A stretch of DNA of 10,945 nucleotides from an uncultured Opitutales bacterium. Its GTDB lineage: Bacteria; Verrucomicrobiota; Verrucomicrobiia; Opitutales; UBA2995. The position numbers were made by a program, and so were the translations under genes. Below the pieces are notes generated by a model. The model did not search any database and was not told the DNA's origin. It worked only from the letters and a program-made list of their open reading frames with translations. Below, piece by piece: positions 1-8,149 of the stretch (position 1 is its first letter; each line of letters starts with the position of its first letter). The stretch covers positions 1 through 10,945 of the forward strand of contig CALGUT010000090.1 in assembly GCA_937920335.1 (NCBI GenBank), given 5' to 3'.

Positions 1-1
1 A

Positions 2-1024
2 GGGATTTCGGTTTCTCACAATACGATGAACCTGCTTTATCCCATTTTTGTAAACCGGGTGCAGCCGGTATTCATCGGCCAGGATGCCAGACGTTTGGAC
101 GAACTACTCGATAAAGCCTTGGAGTTTCAGTTTAACTACCGGTTGGGAGGACTGGGAATTGGTATTCCGCTCGCGACGGTTGAGTTTGCGATTCTAGATA
201 TGATGGGGCGGATTGCCGGCAAGCCGGTGGGTCAGCTTATCGGTAAAGTTCACAATACTCACATTCCTGTCTATCAGGCAACGGAATGGCGGGAGAAACC
301 GGTTAAGGAATCAGTAGCCCTCATCAAGGCGGCAGTAGAGAAAAGCAAGGCTGAGGCTGTGAAGATCAAGGTGGGTGCGCTCATGTTCATGACCAAGGAC
401 CTGGACGCACGAGGCCCGGTCGGTCGGACGGAAGAGATTATCCCACTGATACGAGAAACCTTCGGGCCGGATATGGCCCTCTATTCGGATGCGAATGGGT
501 ATTTCAAAGATGTGGAGGAAGCGATTCGTGTGGGCAGGCTATTGCAGCAATACGATTACAGTTATTTCGAGGAACCGGTATTTTTTGACTGGTTGGAAGG
601 AACCAGGCAGGTAGCGGATGCGCTTTCCATCCCCATCGCGGGTGGCGAACAACAGCATAGTATGCATGCGTTTCGTTGGTTACTGGCGAATGGAGGTCTG
701 GATGTCGTTCAGCCGGATCATTACTATTTTGGTGGAATGATTCGCTCGCTCAAAGCGGCGCATATGGGCGCCGCTCTCGGAAAGACTTGCATTCCACACC
801 TGTCGGGAGGATTCGGATACATCTATATGTTGCACCTGGTATCCGCGATGCCCAATGCGGGGCCGCACATTGAATTCAAGGGATATGAGGATGTGCCCAT
901 TGAATGTGCGACCTCCTCGCTTCGTCTTGAGAACGGTAAGATCAAGGTTCCGACAGGTCCTGGTATCGGGGTGGATATCGATCCCGATTTTGTGAAAAAG
1001 TATGAGGTCGTGAAGGATGTTTAA
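2..1024 (+). CDS. Mandelate racemase/muconate lactonizing-type enolase superfamily enzyme (5'-truncated)
   Basis: The gene lacks its 5' end: the frame is open to the window edge (GISVSHNT precedes the first in-window ATG at 26), and most of the usual N-terminal capping domain is missing. Numbering from that Met, the barrel shows a KIK motif at 113-115 (the KxK base motif), D155 and N157 in SDANG, E182/E183 in YFEEP and E208 in AGGEQQ as the three Mg2+ ligands with normal spacing, then D231 in QPDHYYFGG and H258 in IPHLSGG, which could form a His-Asp dyad. Enzymes of this family abstract the proton alpha to a carboxylate; many bacterial members are cytosolic acid-sugar dehydratases, others racemases or cycloisomerases. 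No signal peptide can be judged because the start is absent. The stop overlaps the sulfatase start by 8 bp, so the two are probably translationally coupled. Acid-sugar dehydratase is my preferred guess, but the substrate is unknown. Family assignment is firm, specific function is not. Confidence 0.93.
   Translation, partial: GISVSHNTMNLLYPIFVNRVQPVFIGQDARRLDELLDKALEFQFNYRLGGLGIGIPLATVEFAILDMMGRIAGKPVGQLIGKVHNTHIPVYQATEWREKPVKESVALIKAAVEKSKAEAVKIKVGALMFMTKDLDARGPVGRTEEIIPLIRETFGPDMALYSDANGYFKDVEEAIRVGRLLQQYDYSYFEEPVFFDWLEGTRQVADALSIPIAGGEQQHSMHAFRWLLANGGLDVVQPDHYYFGGMIRSLKAAHMGAALGKTCIPHLSGGFGYIYMLHLVSAMPNAGPHIEFKGYEDVPIECATSSLRLENGKIKVPTGPGIGVDIDPDFVKKYEVVKDV
1004..1007 (+). promoter_or_regulatory. 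Candidate Shine-Dalgarno site of the sulfatase gene
   Basis: GAGG lies 9 nt before the ATG at 1017, inside the coding region of the upstream enolase-superfamily gene; a second purine tract, GAAGG, abuts the ATG. This supports the ATG at 1017 as the start and an overlapping translational arrangement. It is the only recognisable ribosome binding site before a complete gene in this window. Confidence 0.4.
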
Positions 1025-2411
1025 GTATAAACGGTTTTTCGGATTACTGCTTCCGCTGTTCATTGGTTTATCCGGCTGTTCGTCAGAATCAGCCAGTGAA
1101 GCCAATCAGGATCAGCCCAATGTGCTGATACTCATGGCGGACGAACATGTGTGGGATGCGTTCGGTGCGGCGGGGCATCCGATTGTCCAAACTCCCAATC
1201 TGGACCGGTTAGCATCGCGAGGTGCCCGATTTACCGTTGCCTACGCCACCTGGCCCGCTTGTGTGGCGGCACGGATGTCGTTGTTGACAGGAAAGTACCC
1301 CACGGAAATCGGAGTGCGGGGTAATAATGACAATTGCGACACGATCGGGTCGGGCTATGCGACCTTCTTTTCCTACCATGGTTATCCTACCATGGTTTCT
1401 GGGAAAATGCATTTTATTGGAGAAGATCAGTTTCATGGGTTCGACTATCGCCCGATCGGCGATTACAATCACTCTGGGTGGTATGTCTCGGACACCACGG
1501 GCAATCGCGAACCCTTCGATTGGCTGCAAGCGGATATGGATGTGCACAATATGGAAGACCGGCGCCCCGATAGCGCACGGCCGTATGACGGTCCGTTGGA
1601 AGAATCCCTTAGCTGGAATATCACCCAACGGGGGCTACCCTGGTTGGATCGGGAATCGTCTTGGTTGGCTGTGTTCAGTTATCTGCAACCGCATTGGCCT
1701 TGGCAGCCACCACAATCGTATTGGGACCAGTATGAGGGCAAGGGAGACTTACCCCGGGTGCGCTATGAAGATATTCCAGAGGGCTTGCAAAGTGGGATTA
1801 GCCGGCGCACGACTGACGACTGGAATGTCTTGACCGATGATGAGATCCGGCGGACACGGGCCGCCTATTACGGCATGATCACCTTCGTAGACGATCAGAT
1901 TGGGCGGATTCTCGACGAGTTGGAGAATCTCGGCACGCTTGATAACACCATCATTGTGTATACCTCCGACCACGGTGAAATGTTGGGGGAACGAGGCACC
2001 TGGTTAAAGGGTAACTATTTTGATCCAGCCACACGAATTCCTTTGTTGATCTCTTATCCATCGTTGATCCCGGAAGGTACCGTGGTGAACACGCCGGTCG
2101 ATCTGACTGACGTATTTCCTACCTTGGCTGATCTGGCCGGGTTTTCTACGCCATCGGACGTGTCTGGCGAAAGCCTGGTTCCGCTGATGCGGGGCGACCT
2201 AAGTGGTTGTAATGATTGGGCAGCCAGCGGCTATGGTGATGTAGGCATGGTCCGTCAAGGTGACCTTAAGCTCATCATCCCTTCACCTGGGGCGGATCCC
2301 TGGCTGTTTGACCTGGCTGAAGATCCCGACGAACTTAAGAACCTCAGTCGTAAACCTGCTTATGCGGAAAAACTAAGCGAGTTGACCCATTTATTGTTCT
2401 CTGCCTGGTAG
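1017..2411 (+). CDS. Choline-sulfatase-like lipoprotein sulfatase (type I, formylglycine-dependent)
   Basis: This 464-residue protein starts with a lipoprotein signal peptide: basic MFKYKR, a hydrophobic stretch, and lipobox LSGC with the lipidated Cys at 21. The mature enzyme should therefore be a membrane-anchored periplasmic or surface protein. The sulfatase fold begins at PNVLILMADEH (34-44), where D42 and E43 sit in the metal-binding position. The active-site motif is C82-V-A-A-R86 followed by SLLTGKYP, so C82 should be oxidised to formylglycine; the usual Pro two residues after Cys is Ala here. SGKMHF (128-133, K130 and H132) and the DQFHGFDY that follows resemble BetC-type choline sulfatases. 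SDHGEMLGERG (317-327) supplies the D318/H319 metal ligands and K331 is a likely sulfate contact. The C-terminal FDLAEDPDELKNL (431-443) is the standard sulfatase tail. It hydrolyses a sulfate ester; the real substrate could be a sulfated sugar rather than choline sulfate. No maturase gene is visible in the window. Overlap with the enolase-superfamily gene indicates co-expression. Confidence 0.94.
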   Translation: MFKYKRFFGLLLPLFIGLSGCSSESASEANQDQPNVLILMADEHVWDAFGAAGHPIVQTPNLDRLASRGARFTVAYATWPACVAARMSLLTGKYPTEIGVRGNNDNCDTIGSGYATFFSYHGYPTMVSGKMHFIGEDQFHGFDYRPIGDYNHSGWYVSDTTGNREPFDWLQADMDVHNMEDRRPDSARPYDGPLEESLSWNITQRGLPWLDRESSWLAVFSYLQPHWPWQPPQSYWDQYEGKGDLPRVRYEDIPEGLQSGISRRTTDDWNVLTDDEIRRTRAAYYGMITFVDDQIGRILDELENLGTLDNTIIVYTSDHGEMLGERGTWLKGNYFDPATRIPLLISYPSLIPEGTVVNTPVDLTDVFPTLADLAGFSTPSDVSGESLVPLMRGDLSGCNDWAASGYGDVGMVRQGDLKLIIPSPGADPWLFDLAEDPDELKNLSRKPAYAEKLSELTHLLFSAW

Positions 2412-2545
2412 TGGATTTCGTGATTCAAGAGCGTGACAACATGCTAATCTGGCGTTTGTGCTGCGAGTCTCTCTGTAGTTTTCGAGTGAATCCGGTATCG
2501 AATGGTGACCGTTCTTTTCATGATCAAACGAGATGTATTTAATCA

Positions 2546-2558
2546 TATTACTGTAATA
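2546..2558. repeat. Short perfect inverted repeat upstream of the symporter gene
   Basis: TATTAC-T-GTAATA is a perfect 6-bp inverted repeat around one central base, about 94 bp before the symporter start, in a locally AT-rich part of the 240-bp gap between sulfatase and symporter. Size and place would suit an operator for a dimeric regulator, but one such short palindrome can occur by chance and no second copy was noticed. No convincing -35/-10 pair could be assigned in this gap. Confidence 0.25.
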
Positions 2559-2651
2559 GAGTTCTTGTGGCTAACGGTGAACTCGCAACCTTGACCCCTG
2601 TGTCTTCTCGGCTCTCAATAACAGGCTAAACTTTTAAGCCCCAATTAGATT

Positions 2652-4256
2652 ATGACCATTCTCACCTTCCTTTTCTTTACCGGTCTCGTCGGTTTTATAA
2701 CCTGGCGAATGACCCATAAGGACGATCACGGCACCTCGACCGGATACTTCCTGGCAGGGCGCACGCTGACGGGTGGATTTATTGCTGGGTCGCTCCTGCT
2801 GACGAATCTTTCGACGGAGCAAATGGTCGGGTTGAATGGAGCAGCGTTTACAGATGGAGTTGCGGTGATGGCCTGGGAGGTGATCGCCGGTGCGTCGCTC
2901 GTGCTCATGGCACTCTATTTCTTACCGAAGTACTTACGAAGCGGCATTGCGACGATCCCAGAGTTTTTGGAGCGACGCTTCAATGGCACGACTCGGTCGA
3001 TCACGAGTATCATTTTCATCGTCGCCTACGCGGGCATTCTCTTACCGATCATTCTTTACACGGGTGCGACTGGCTTAGCGGGTATTCTCGATCTGAAAGA
3101 ACTGACCGGTATCCAAAATGATATGACTATCCTGTGGGGCACCGTTTGGTTCATCGGTATCGTGGGATCGATCTACGCCATTTTTGGTGGATTACGGACG
3201 GTAGCAGTTTCCGATACGATCAATGGATTTGGTCTTCTGGTCGGTGGAATCATGATCGCCGTATTTGGACTTTATGCCGTCAATGATGGCGGAATCTTTG
3301 CCGCGTTGGGCGAAATGAAGGCGGCACATCCGGAGAAGTTTAACAGTATTGGAGGGAGTGAATCTTCCGTTCCATTCAGTACCTTATTTACTGGGGTTCT
3401 GTTACTGAACCTCTTTTATTGGACGACCAATCAGCAAATTATTCAAAGAACTTTTGGAGCTACCTCCTTGAAAGAAGGACAAAAAGGAGTGCTGATTGCT
3501 GGTTTGTTTAAGGTCCTTGCGCCGATCATTTTGGTATTACCCGGAATCATTGCCTTCCACCTATATGCGGATCAGGCAGGCTTTCGACCCGATCAGGCGT
3601 ATGGCACCCTGGTTCGTTCTGTCTTACCATCCTGGTTGGCTGGATTCTTTGCAGCCGTTATGGTCGGCGCAATTTTGAGTTCGTTTAACTCGGCTCTGAA
3701 TAGCACCGCTACATTGTTTTCGCTTGGGGTTTATAAGCACTTGATCAAACACGACGAAGCGAGTGAGCAGAAAGTGATTCGGAATGGTAAATTGGTCGGT
3801 TTGATTGTAGCTGTTCTGGCGATGTGCACGGCTCCCTTGTTGGCCGGTCAGGAAAGTATCTTTGGTTATTTGCAAAAAATGAACGGCCTGTACTTCATCC
3901 CGATCTTCTCGGTCGTGCTTGCGGGTCTCCTTTTCAAACGGGCTTCAGCGGGTGCAGCCAATATCGCTCTCCTATTGGGATGTTCGATACTCATATTGGG
4001 TTATTTCGTTCCTCCGTTCGTTGGGCTGGCGGAAAAAGTCCATGGGTTTCATTTTCTGGGAATCGTTTTTGCAATCCTCATGATCTTTCAGTTTGTCATG
4101 AGTAAGGTGAAGCCGTTGCCAGAGGATTGGGAACATAAGCACTCCGGTGATGTGGATCTTACACCTTGGAAATGGGCGAAGCCAGTTGGCATCGGCATCG
4201 TGGTCTTTGTCGTCGCGCTCTACCTGTCACTGGCTGATTTTTCAGTGCTAGCTTAA
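2652..4256 (+). CDS. Sodium:solute symporter, SSS family (SLC5/vSGLT-like)
   Basis: This 534-residue inner-membrane protein has about 14 hydrophobic segments (roughly 1-18, 41-62, 76-95, 116-138, 160-180, 185-210, 243-262, 278-302, 325-360, 381-400, 410-428, 433-452, 463-485, 511-530). SSS signatures include GYFLAGRTLTGGFIAGS (31-47), the unwound-helix segment TNLSTEQMVGLNGAAF (51-66), YAIFGGLRTVAVSD (175-188), YWTTNQQIIQRTFGA (256-270) and SSFNSALNSTATLFS (343-357), whose S343/S344 match the position of the Na2-site serines of vSGLT. It should import a small polar substrate, plausibly a sugar or sugar acid, with Na+. An in-frame TAG two codons before the ATG at 2652 fixes the earliest possible start, and the N-terminus begins directly in a membrane segment. 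No Shine-Dalgarno sequence is seen. Its place between the sulfatase and the cytochrome protein suggests it takes up a product of the locus; substrate not determinable. Confidence 0.95.
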   Translation: MTILTFLFFTGLVGFITWRMTHKDDHGTSTGYFLAGRTLTGGFIAGSLLLTNLSTEQMVGLNGAAFTDGVAVMAWEVIAGASLVLMALYFLPKYLRSGIATIPEFLERRFNGTTRSITSIIFIVAYAGILLPIILYTGATGLAGILDLKELTGIQNDMTILWGTVWFIGIVGSIYAIFGGLRTVAVSDTINGFGLLVGGIMIAVFGLYAVNDGGIFAALGEMKAAHPEKFNSIGGSESSVPFSTLFTGVLLLNLFYWTTNQQIIQRTFGATSLKEGQKGVLIAGLFKVLAPIILVLPGIIAFHLYADQAGFRPDQAYGTLVRSVLPSWLAGFFAAVMVGAILSSFNSALNSTATLFSLGVYKHLIKHDEASEQKVIRNGKLVGLIVAVLAMCTAPLLAGQESIFGYLQKMNGLYFIPIFSVVLAGLLFKRASAGAANIALLLGCSILILGYFVPPFVGLAEKVHGFHFLGIVFAILMIFQFVMSKVKPLPEDWEHKHSGDVDLTPWKWAKPVGIGIVVFVVALYLSLADFSVLA

Positions 4257-4289
4257 GGTCGAGATGGGGATAAAAAGATGGAGCTTGTG

Positions 4290-4323
4290 CCCATTCCTCT
4301 GCAAGGGTTGTTCATGGGTTTTT
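4290..4323 (+). terminator. Weak candidate intrinsic terminator after the symporter gene
   Basis: CCCAT (4290-4294) can pair with ATGGG (4314-4318), with a G-U pair possible outside it, and is directly followed by five Ts (4319-4323). Inside the loop CCT/AGG could form a small second stem. It begins 34 bp after the symporter stop. The stem is short and the loop long, so it may be fortuitous; if real it would separate the symporter transcript from the next gene. Confidence 0.28.
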
Positions 4324-4433
4324 ATACGCTTGTAGCTGAGTGTTTCAATGCTGGGTTGATCCGTAGGAATTAGCTTTGGTGGATACTCTCAATAGGGACG
4401 TCTCCAGCTTACATTTGCATAGATAAAAGATAC

Positions 4434-7400
4434 ATGACTGCTCCACCTAAGCTACTCTGCCGATCGACGGCGTTCGTTTTCCTGTTTGTTTGGATGGGAA
4501 CTGCAGCCCTCGTGAACGCCAAAGGCTGGATGTCTCTCTTCGATGGTGAGTCCTTTGATGGTTGGAATGGCGATACCGAAACGGTCTGGAACATAGTTGA
4601 TGGTGTCATCGTCGGTGGTTCCTTGTCGGGTAACCCTCGGAACGAGTTCCTCGCTACCGATCGCAATTTTAAGAACTTTCATCTGCGCCTGGAATACAAG
4701 CTCATCGGTACCGACGGTTTTGTAAATGGAGGGGTGCAGTTCCGGAGTGAGCGCGTTGCCGAACCGGCCAATGAGATGGCTGGATATCAGGCAGATATCG
4801 GGGCGGGGTATTCAGGCTATTTGTACGACGAATCCCGACGCAGCCGATTTTTGACAGAAGCCGATCCAGAGTTTGTCAGTCGGGTAGAGCGTCCTGATGA
4901 GTGGAACCAGTATGAGATCATCGCGAGCGGATCGCGGATTATGATCCTGATCAATGGCCAGCGAACGGTGACCTACAATGAGAAGGAAGACGATATTCCT
5001 TTGAGCGGAAAAATAGCGTTGCAAATTCACGGCAATTCGAAGGCTCAAATCTTTTTTAGAAACCTGGAAATTGAAGAGCTAGACGACAGCGGAATTCCAC
5101 CCATGGAGGTGATCCTGAGCCGGTTTGGCAATCTACAGCCGATTCCACCTGAGGCCCCTTTTGCGGAAGGGAAATTCGTAATCGAGGAGGAGGACACCGT
5201 TGTATTTGTGGGTCAGGAGAATTTTGTGCGCGAACAAAAATCGGGTGAACTGGAAGCGTTGTTGGCGTCCGCGTTTTCCGACAAGCGCCCTCGCTTTCGG
5301 TCCATGGCTTGGGAAGCGGATACGGTTTATGAGCAGTGGCGCGATTTGAATTTTGGGGATTGGGGGGATCAATTAGAGGCCACTGGGGCTACTGTAATAA
5401 TCGCTCAGTTTGGCCAGATGGAAGCTTTGGATGGAGTGGGGCGATTGACGGCTTTCGAAGTCGCCTATCAGCGCATGCTGGATCGATTTGCTGAGCGGAC
5501 ACGAAAGTTAGTTTTGGTTTCCCCGATGTTATTTGAAAAACCATCGGCGTCTCATGCGCCCGATCTGACGGTGAGAAACGAAGGGGTTCGGGCCTACGCT
5601 CGCTCGATCGAAGCTATGGCGCGGCGACTGGATGCCATTTACATAGACCTTACTGGAATGCCACGCGAGTCGCGCTTAACCACTAACGGTGTTCACCTGA
5701 CTGATGACGGATTACGGGTCGTCGCCGAGGAGATAGCTGGGCAGTTGGGACTTGCTACGACGACTGGGGATCTAAGCGAAGTCCGTGAGGCTATCGTGAG
5801 TAAGAACCGATTGTGGTTCGATTGCTGGCGTCCAGCCAATTGGTCGTTTGTTTACGGTGACCGGGTGAATCAAATGTATGGTCGAGGTGGTGGTGATGAA
5901 CCGTCGCTGCAGGCCTCTTTTGAAAGCCAGCTGCCCCTGGTCGAAGAGGCGGATACCGCGATTTACGATTTACTGGAGGGCAAACCTGCGGAAATCCGTT
6001 CAGTGCCTCAGGTGCTATTCAATGAGACTTTAGCTATATCACCGGAGGAACAATTGGCCGCCTTTTCGATGGCCGAAGGTTACTCGACCAATCTCTTTGC
6101 CTCGGAACTGGATGGGGTGGTCAATCCCGTTCAGATTGCCTGGGACGAAGCAGGCCGACTTTACGTGGCTTGTTCACCGTCTTATCCGCAAACTCTGGCG
6201 GGTATGCCTCCGCAGGATTACATCCAGGTTTTAGAAGACAAAGACCGCGATGGGGTTGCTGAGAACTCGTGGAGGTTTGCAGAAGGTTTGAGTATGGTGC
6301 AAGGGGTCGAACCAGGAGGTGACGGTGTTTACGTGTGCGATTTCGACCGGATCCTCTACCTAAAAGATACCGATGGAGACATGAAGGCTGACGACTATCA
6401 GGTTTTGTTTTCCGGCTTCGGCGTAGGTGATACCCATCAACTGGTTAATAGTATTTCTCACGGACCTGACGGGAGTCTGTGGTTTACCCAGGGGCTTCAC
6501 GCGATATCCCGGGTGGAAACGCCGAACGGAATTGCCCGCCTGGATCGAGCAGGTGTGTGGCGCTACCACCCTCGGCGTTTGCAATTGGAGAGCTTTTTTG
6601 GTGGCGGCATGGCTGGTGCTAATTGTTGGGGGGTTGCCTTTGATGACTTTGGGCAAGTGTTTCACAAAACCGGCGATCGACCTGAAGGCTATTGGACCGT
6701 TCCAGGCATGGTCTCGTTTGCCGGTCCATCAGGAGGGGGTTATCAAGCAGAGGCGAGTGCGGCTTATCTTAATACGCCGGATCAGTACCATTCTGTAGGT
6801 CCGCTCTTTGATACTTCACCGAAGACAACATCCCTTGAAATCATTGGTACGTCCGCTATGCCGGAGGAGATCCAGGGTAGCGCTTTGATTGGTGGCTACT
6901 TTGGCTCTGTGGTCGAACTACACCGATTTAAAGATGCCGGTTCCGGATTTCAGACGACTCAGCTTCCCCGTTTGATTATGTCGTCCGACAATGCATTTCG
7001 TCCGGTGGATGTTTCGGTAGGGCCGGATGGCGCCCTCTACATCGCTGACTGGTTCAATCCGATCATTGGGCATTATCAGGCAAGTTATGCTGATCCGCGT
7101 CGCGATAAATCTCATGGCCGCATCTGGAGGATTACGGCTGACTCGAAGGCTTCCTTCGATTACCCGGAGCTGAGTGCTATGACTGAGCAGGAGTTGCTGG
7201 AGCAACTGGAGTCTCCTGAACGTTGGATACGTTATCAAGCGAAACGACTGCTCTACTACCGTCCCACCGAGGACGTCATTCGAGTTGCTGATGCTATTTC
7301 AATAGATGACCGAGAGGATACCTTTTTATTAGAGCTGGCTGGTGTATACCAAGCGCATGAGACACCGAGACCTTTACTGCTTTTACGCTTACTTGAGTCG

Positions 7401-8126
7401 GACGACTTTCGAGTCCGGGCTTATGGAACTCGCGTGCTCGGTGATTGGGCGTCTCGACTGGGTAATGCGTATGCGCTTTTGGCAGAACGTGTGAATGACC
7501 CACACCCACGCGTGCGTTTGGAATCGGTGGTTGCTGCGTCTTACCTGCGAGAAGTTGAGTCCGTAAAACTATCGACGGCAGCGCTTCAGCACACGGTAGA
7601 TCCGTTTCTTGAATACGCCATACGCCAAAGCGTTCGATCGCTTCAGCCGTTGTGGGAAGGCCCGTTCCGTTCCGGAGCGCTGGAGGCTTCAAACGATAAG
7701 GAACAGACTTACCTGGAGAACTTGCTGACTGAAGGACCGAAAGAAATCTCGAAAGGGGAGTCGATCTATCAAATGGCCTGTTTGGCCTGTCATCAACCGG
7801 AAGGAAAAGGATTGGCTGGAGTGTATCCGCCTCTAGATGGCAGTGCCTGGGTAAAGGGTGACGAACAGCGATTAATCAAAATCATCCTCAACGGACTAAC
7901 GGGACCTGTCGATGTAGCGGGCGAGAAATACGGCGCTGGTACTCAGTCGGTTCCAATGCCAGCGATGGGTGGCATGAGCGATGAGGATATTGCCTCGGTG
8001 TTGAGTTATATTCGCCAGGAATTCGGAGCGGATGCTCCAGCAGTCTCTTCCCAAACTGTCGGTCAAGTCAGGAGCGAAGTGGCAGATCGAACAATTCCTT
8101 GGACAGTCGAAGAACTGGGACATTGA
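4434..8126 (+). CDS. Exported multidomain protein: DUF1080 + SGNH-like + PVC-type dehydrogenase-like propeller + HEAT + cytochrome c (CxxCH)
   Basis: The 1230-residue product has a signal peptide (hydrophobic core about 12-28, likely cut after VNA at 29) and is probably periplasmic. Domains in order: a DUF1080/3-keto-disaccharide hydrolase-like jelly roll at about 31-216 (LFDGESFDGW, NGGVQFRSE, ADIGAGYSGYLYDE, EWNQYEIIASG); an SGNH-hydrolase-like region at about 250-440; the linker KNRLWFDCWRPANW (457-470) typical of PVC heme proteins; a Pirellula/Verrucomicrobium-type propeller at about 540-900, with acidic loops DKDRDG (602-607) and DTDGD (645-649) that could bind Ca2+ and blade motifs HGPDGSLWFTQG and VGPDGALYIADWFNP; HEAT-like helices at about 915-1075; and a class I cytochrome c domain at about 1100-1195 with C1116-LA-C1119-H1120 and M1175 or M1178 as candidate axial ligand. 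It probably binds heme c and passes electrons from oxidation of a carbohydrate or alcohol, but no reaction is shown for this architecture. In the SGNH-like part the catalytic Ser, the GxN Asn and the Asp of DxxH are all replaced (VGQEN, FGQM, NGVH421), so it is probably not an esterase. Start lacks a Shine-Dalgarno site; signal peptide supports it. Confidence 0.93.
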   Translation: MTAPPKLLCRSTAFVFLFVWMGTAALVNAKGWMSLFDGESFDGWNGDTETVWNIVDGVIVGGSLSGNPRNEFLATDRNFKNFHLRLEYKLIGTDGFVNGGVQFRSERVAEPANEMAGYQADIGAGYSGYLYDESRRSRFLTEADPEFVSRVERPDEWNQYEIIASGSRIMILINGQRTVTYNEKEDDIPLSGKIALQIHGNSKAQIFFRNLEIEELDDSGIPPMEVILSRFGNLQPIPPEAPFAEGKFVIEEEDTVVFVGQENFVREQKSGELEALLASAFSDKRPRFRSMAWEADTVYEQWRDLNFGDWGDQLEATGATVIIAQFGQMEALDGVGRLTAFEVAYQRMLDRFAERTRKLVLVSPMLFEKPSASHAPDLTVRNEGVRAYARSIEAMARRLDAIYIDLTGMPRESRLTTNGVHLTDDGLRVVAEEIAGQLGLATTTGDLSEVREAIVSKNRLWFDCWRPANWSFVYGDRVNQMYGRGGGDEPSLQASFESQLPLVEEADTAIYDLLEGKPAEIRSVPQVLFNETLAISPEEQLAAFSMAEGYSTNLFASELDGVVNPVQIAWDEAGRLYVACSPSYPQTLAGMPPQDYIQVLEDKDRDGVAENSWRFAEGLSMVQGVEPGGDGVYVCDFDRILYLKDTDGDMKADDYQVLFSGFGVGDTHQLVNSISHGPDGSLWFTQGLHAISRVETPNGIARLDRAGVWRYHPRRLQLESFFGGGMAGANCWGVAFDDFGQVFHKTGDRPEGYWTVPGMVSFAGPSGGGYQAEASAAYLNTPDQYHSVGPLFDTSPKTTSLEIIGTSAMPEEIQGSALIGGYFGSVVELHRFKDAGSGFQTTQLPRLIMSSDNAFRPVDVSVGPDGALYIADWFNPIIGHYQASYADPRRDKSHGRIWRITADSKASFDYPELSAMTEQELLEQLESPERWIRYQAKRLLYYRPTEDVIRVADAISIDDREDTFLLELAGVYQAHETPRPLLLLRLLESDDFRVRAYGTRVLGDWASRLGNAYALLAERVNDPHPRVRLESVVAASYLREVESVKLSTAALQHTVDPFLEYAIRQSVRSLQPLWEGPFRSGALEASNDKEQTYLENLLTEGPKEISKGESIYQMACLACHQPEGKGLAGVYPPLDGSAWVKGDEQRLIKIILNGLTGPVDVAGEKYGAGTQSVPMPAMGGMSDEDIASVLSYIRQEFGADAPAVSSQTVGQVRSEVADRTIPWTVEELGH

Positions 8127-8149
8127 ACGGATACGGCTTTATAGTGCGA

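Noticed and set aside
680..1105. 141-codon minus-strand open frame across the enolase/sulfatase junction
   Set aside because: It lies antisense to two genes with clear family motifs and its translation has no recognisable domain.
1327..1833. 168-codon plus-strand frame inside the sulfatase gene
   Set aside because: Shadow of the sulfatase frame, which carries all catalytic motifs; the alternative is rich in Ile, Arg and Trp without domain signs.
1017..2411. Naming the sulfatase betC
   Set aside because: The GKMHF and DQFHGF regions resemble choline sulfatase, but the lipoprotein signal, the CVAAR motif and the neighbourhood differ, and no bet genes are present.
2441..2542. 33-codon plus-strand frame in the gap after the sulfatase (MLIWRLCCES...)
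   Set aside because: No ribosome binding site, Cys/Ser-rich composition unlike the neighbours, and the length is easily reached by chance.
2590..2652. TTGACC as a -35 box for the symporter gene
   Set aside because: At 17 bp spacing the -10 position reads CTCAAT, too far from consensus to support a promoter call.
8127..8149. Bidirectional terminator between the converging cytochrome and M48 genes
   Set aside because: The 23-bp gap holds no inverted repeat with a T run; termination must lie within the coding ends or be of another kind.
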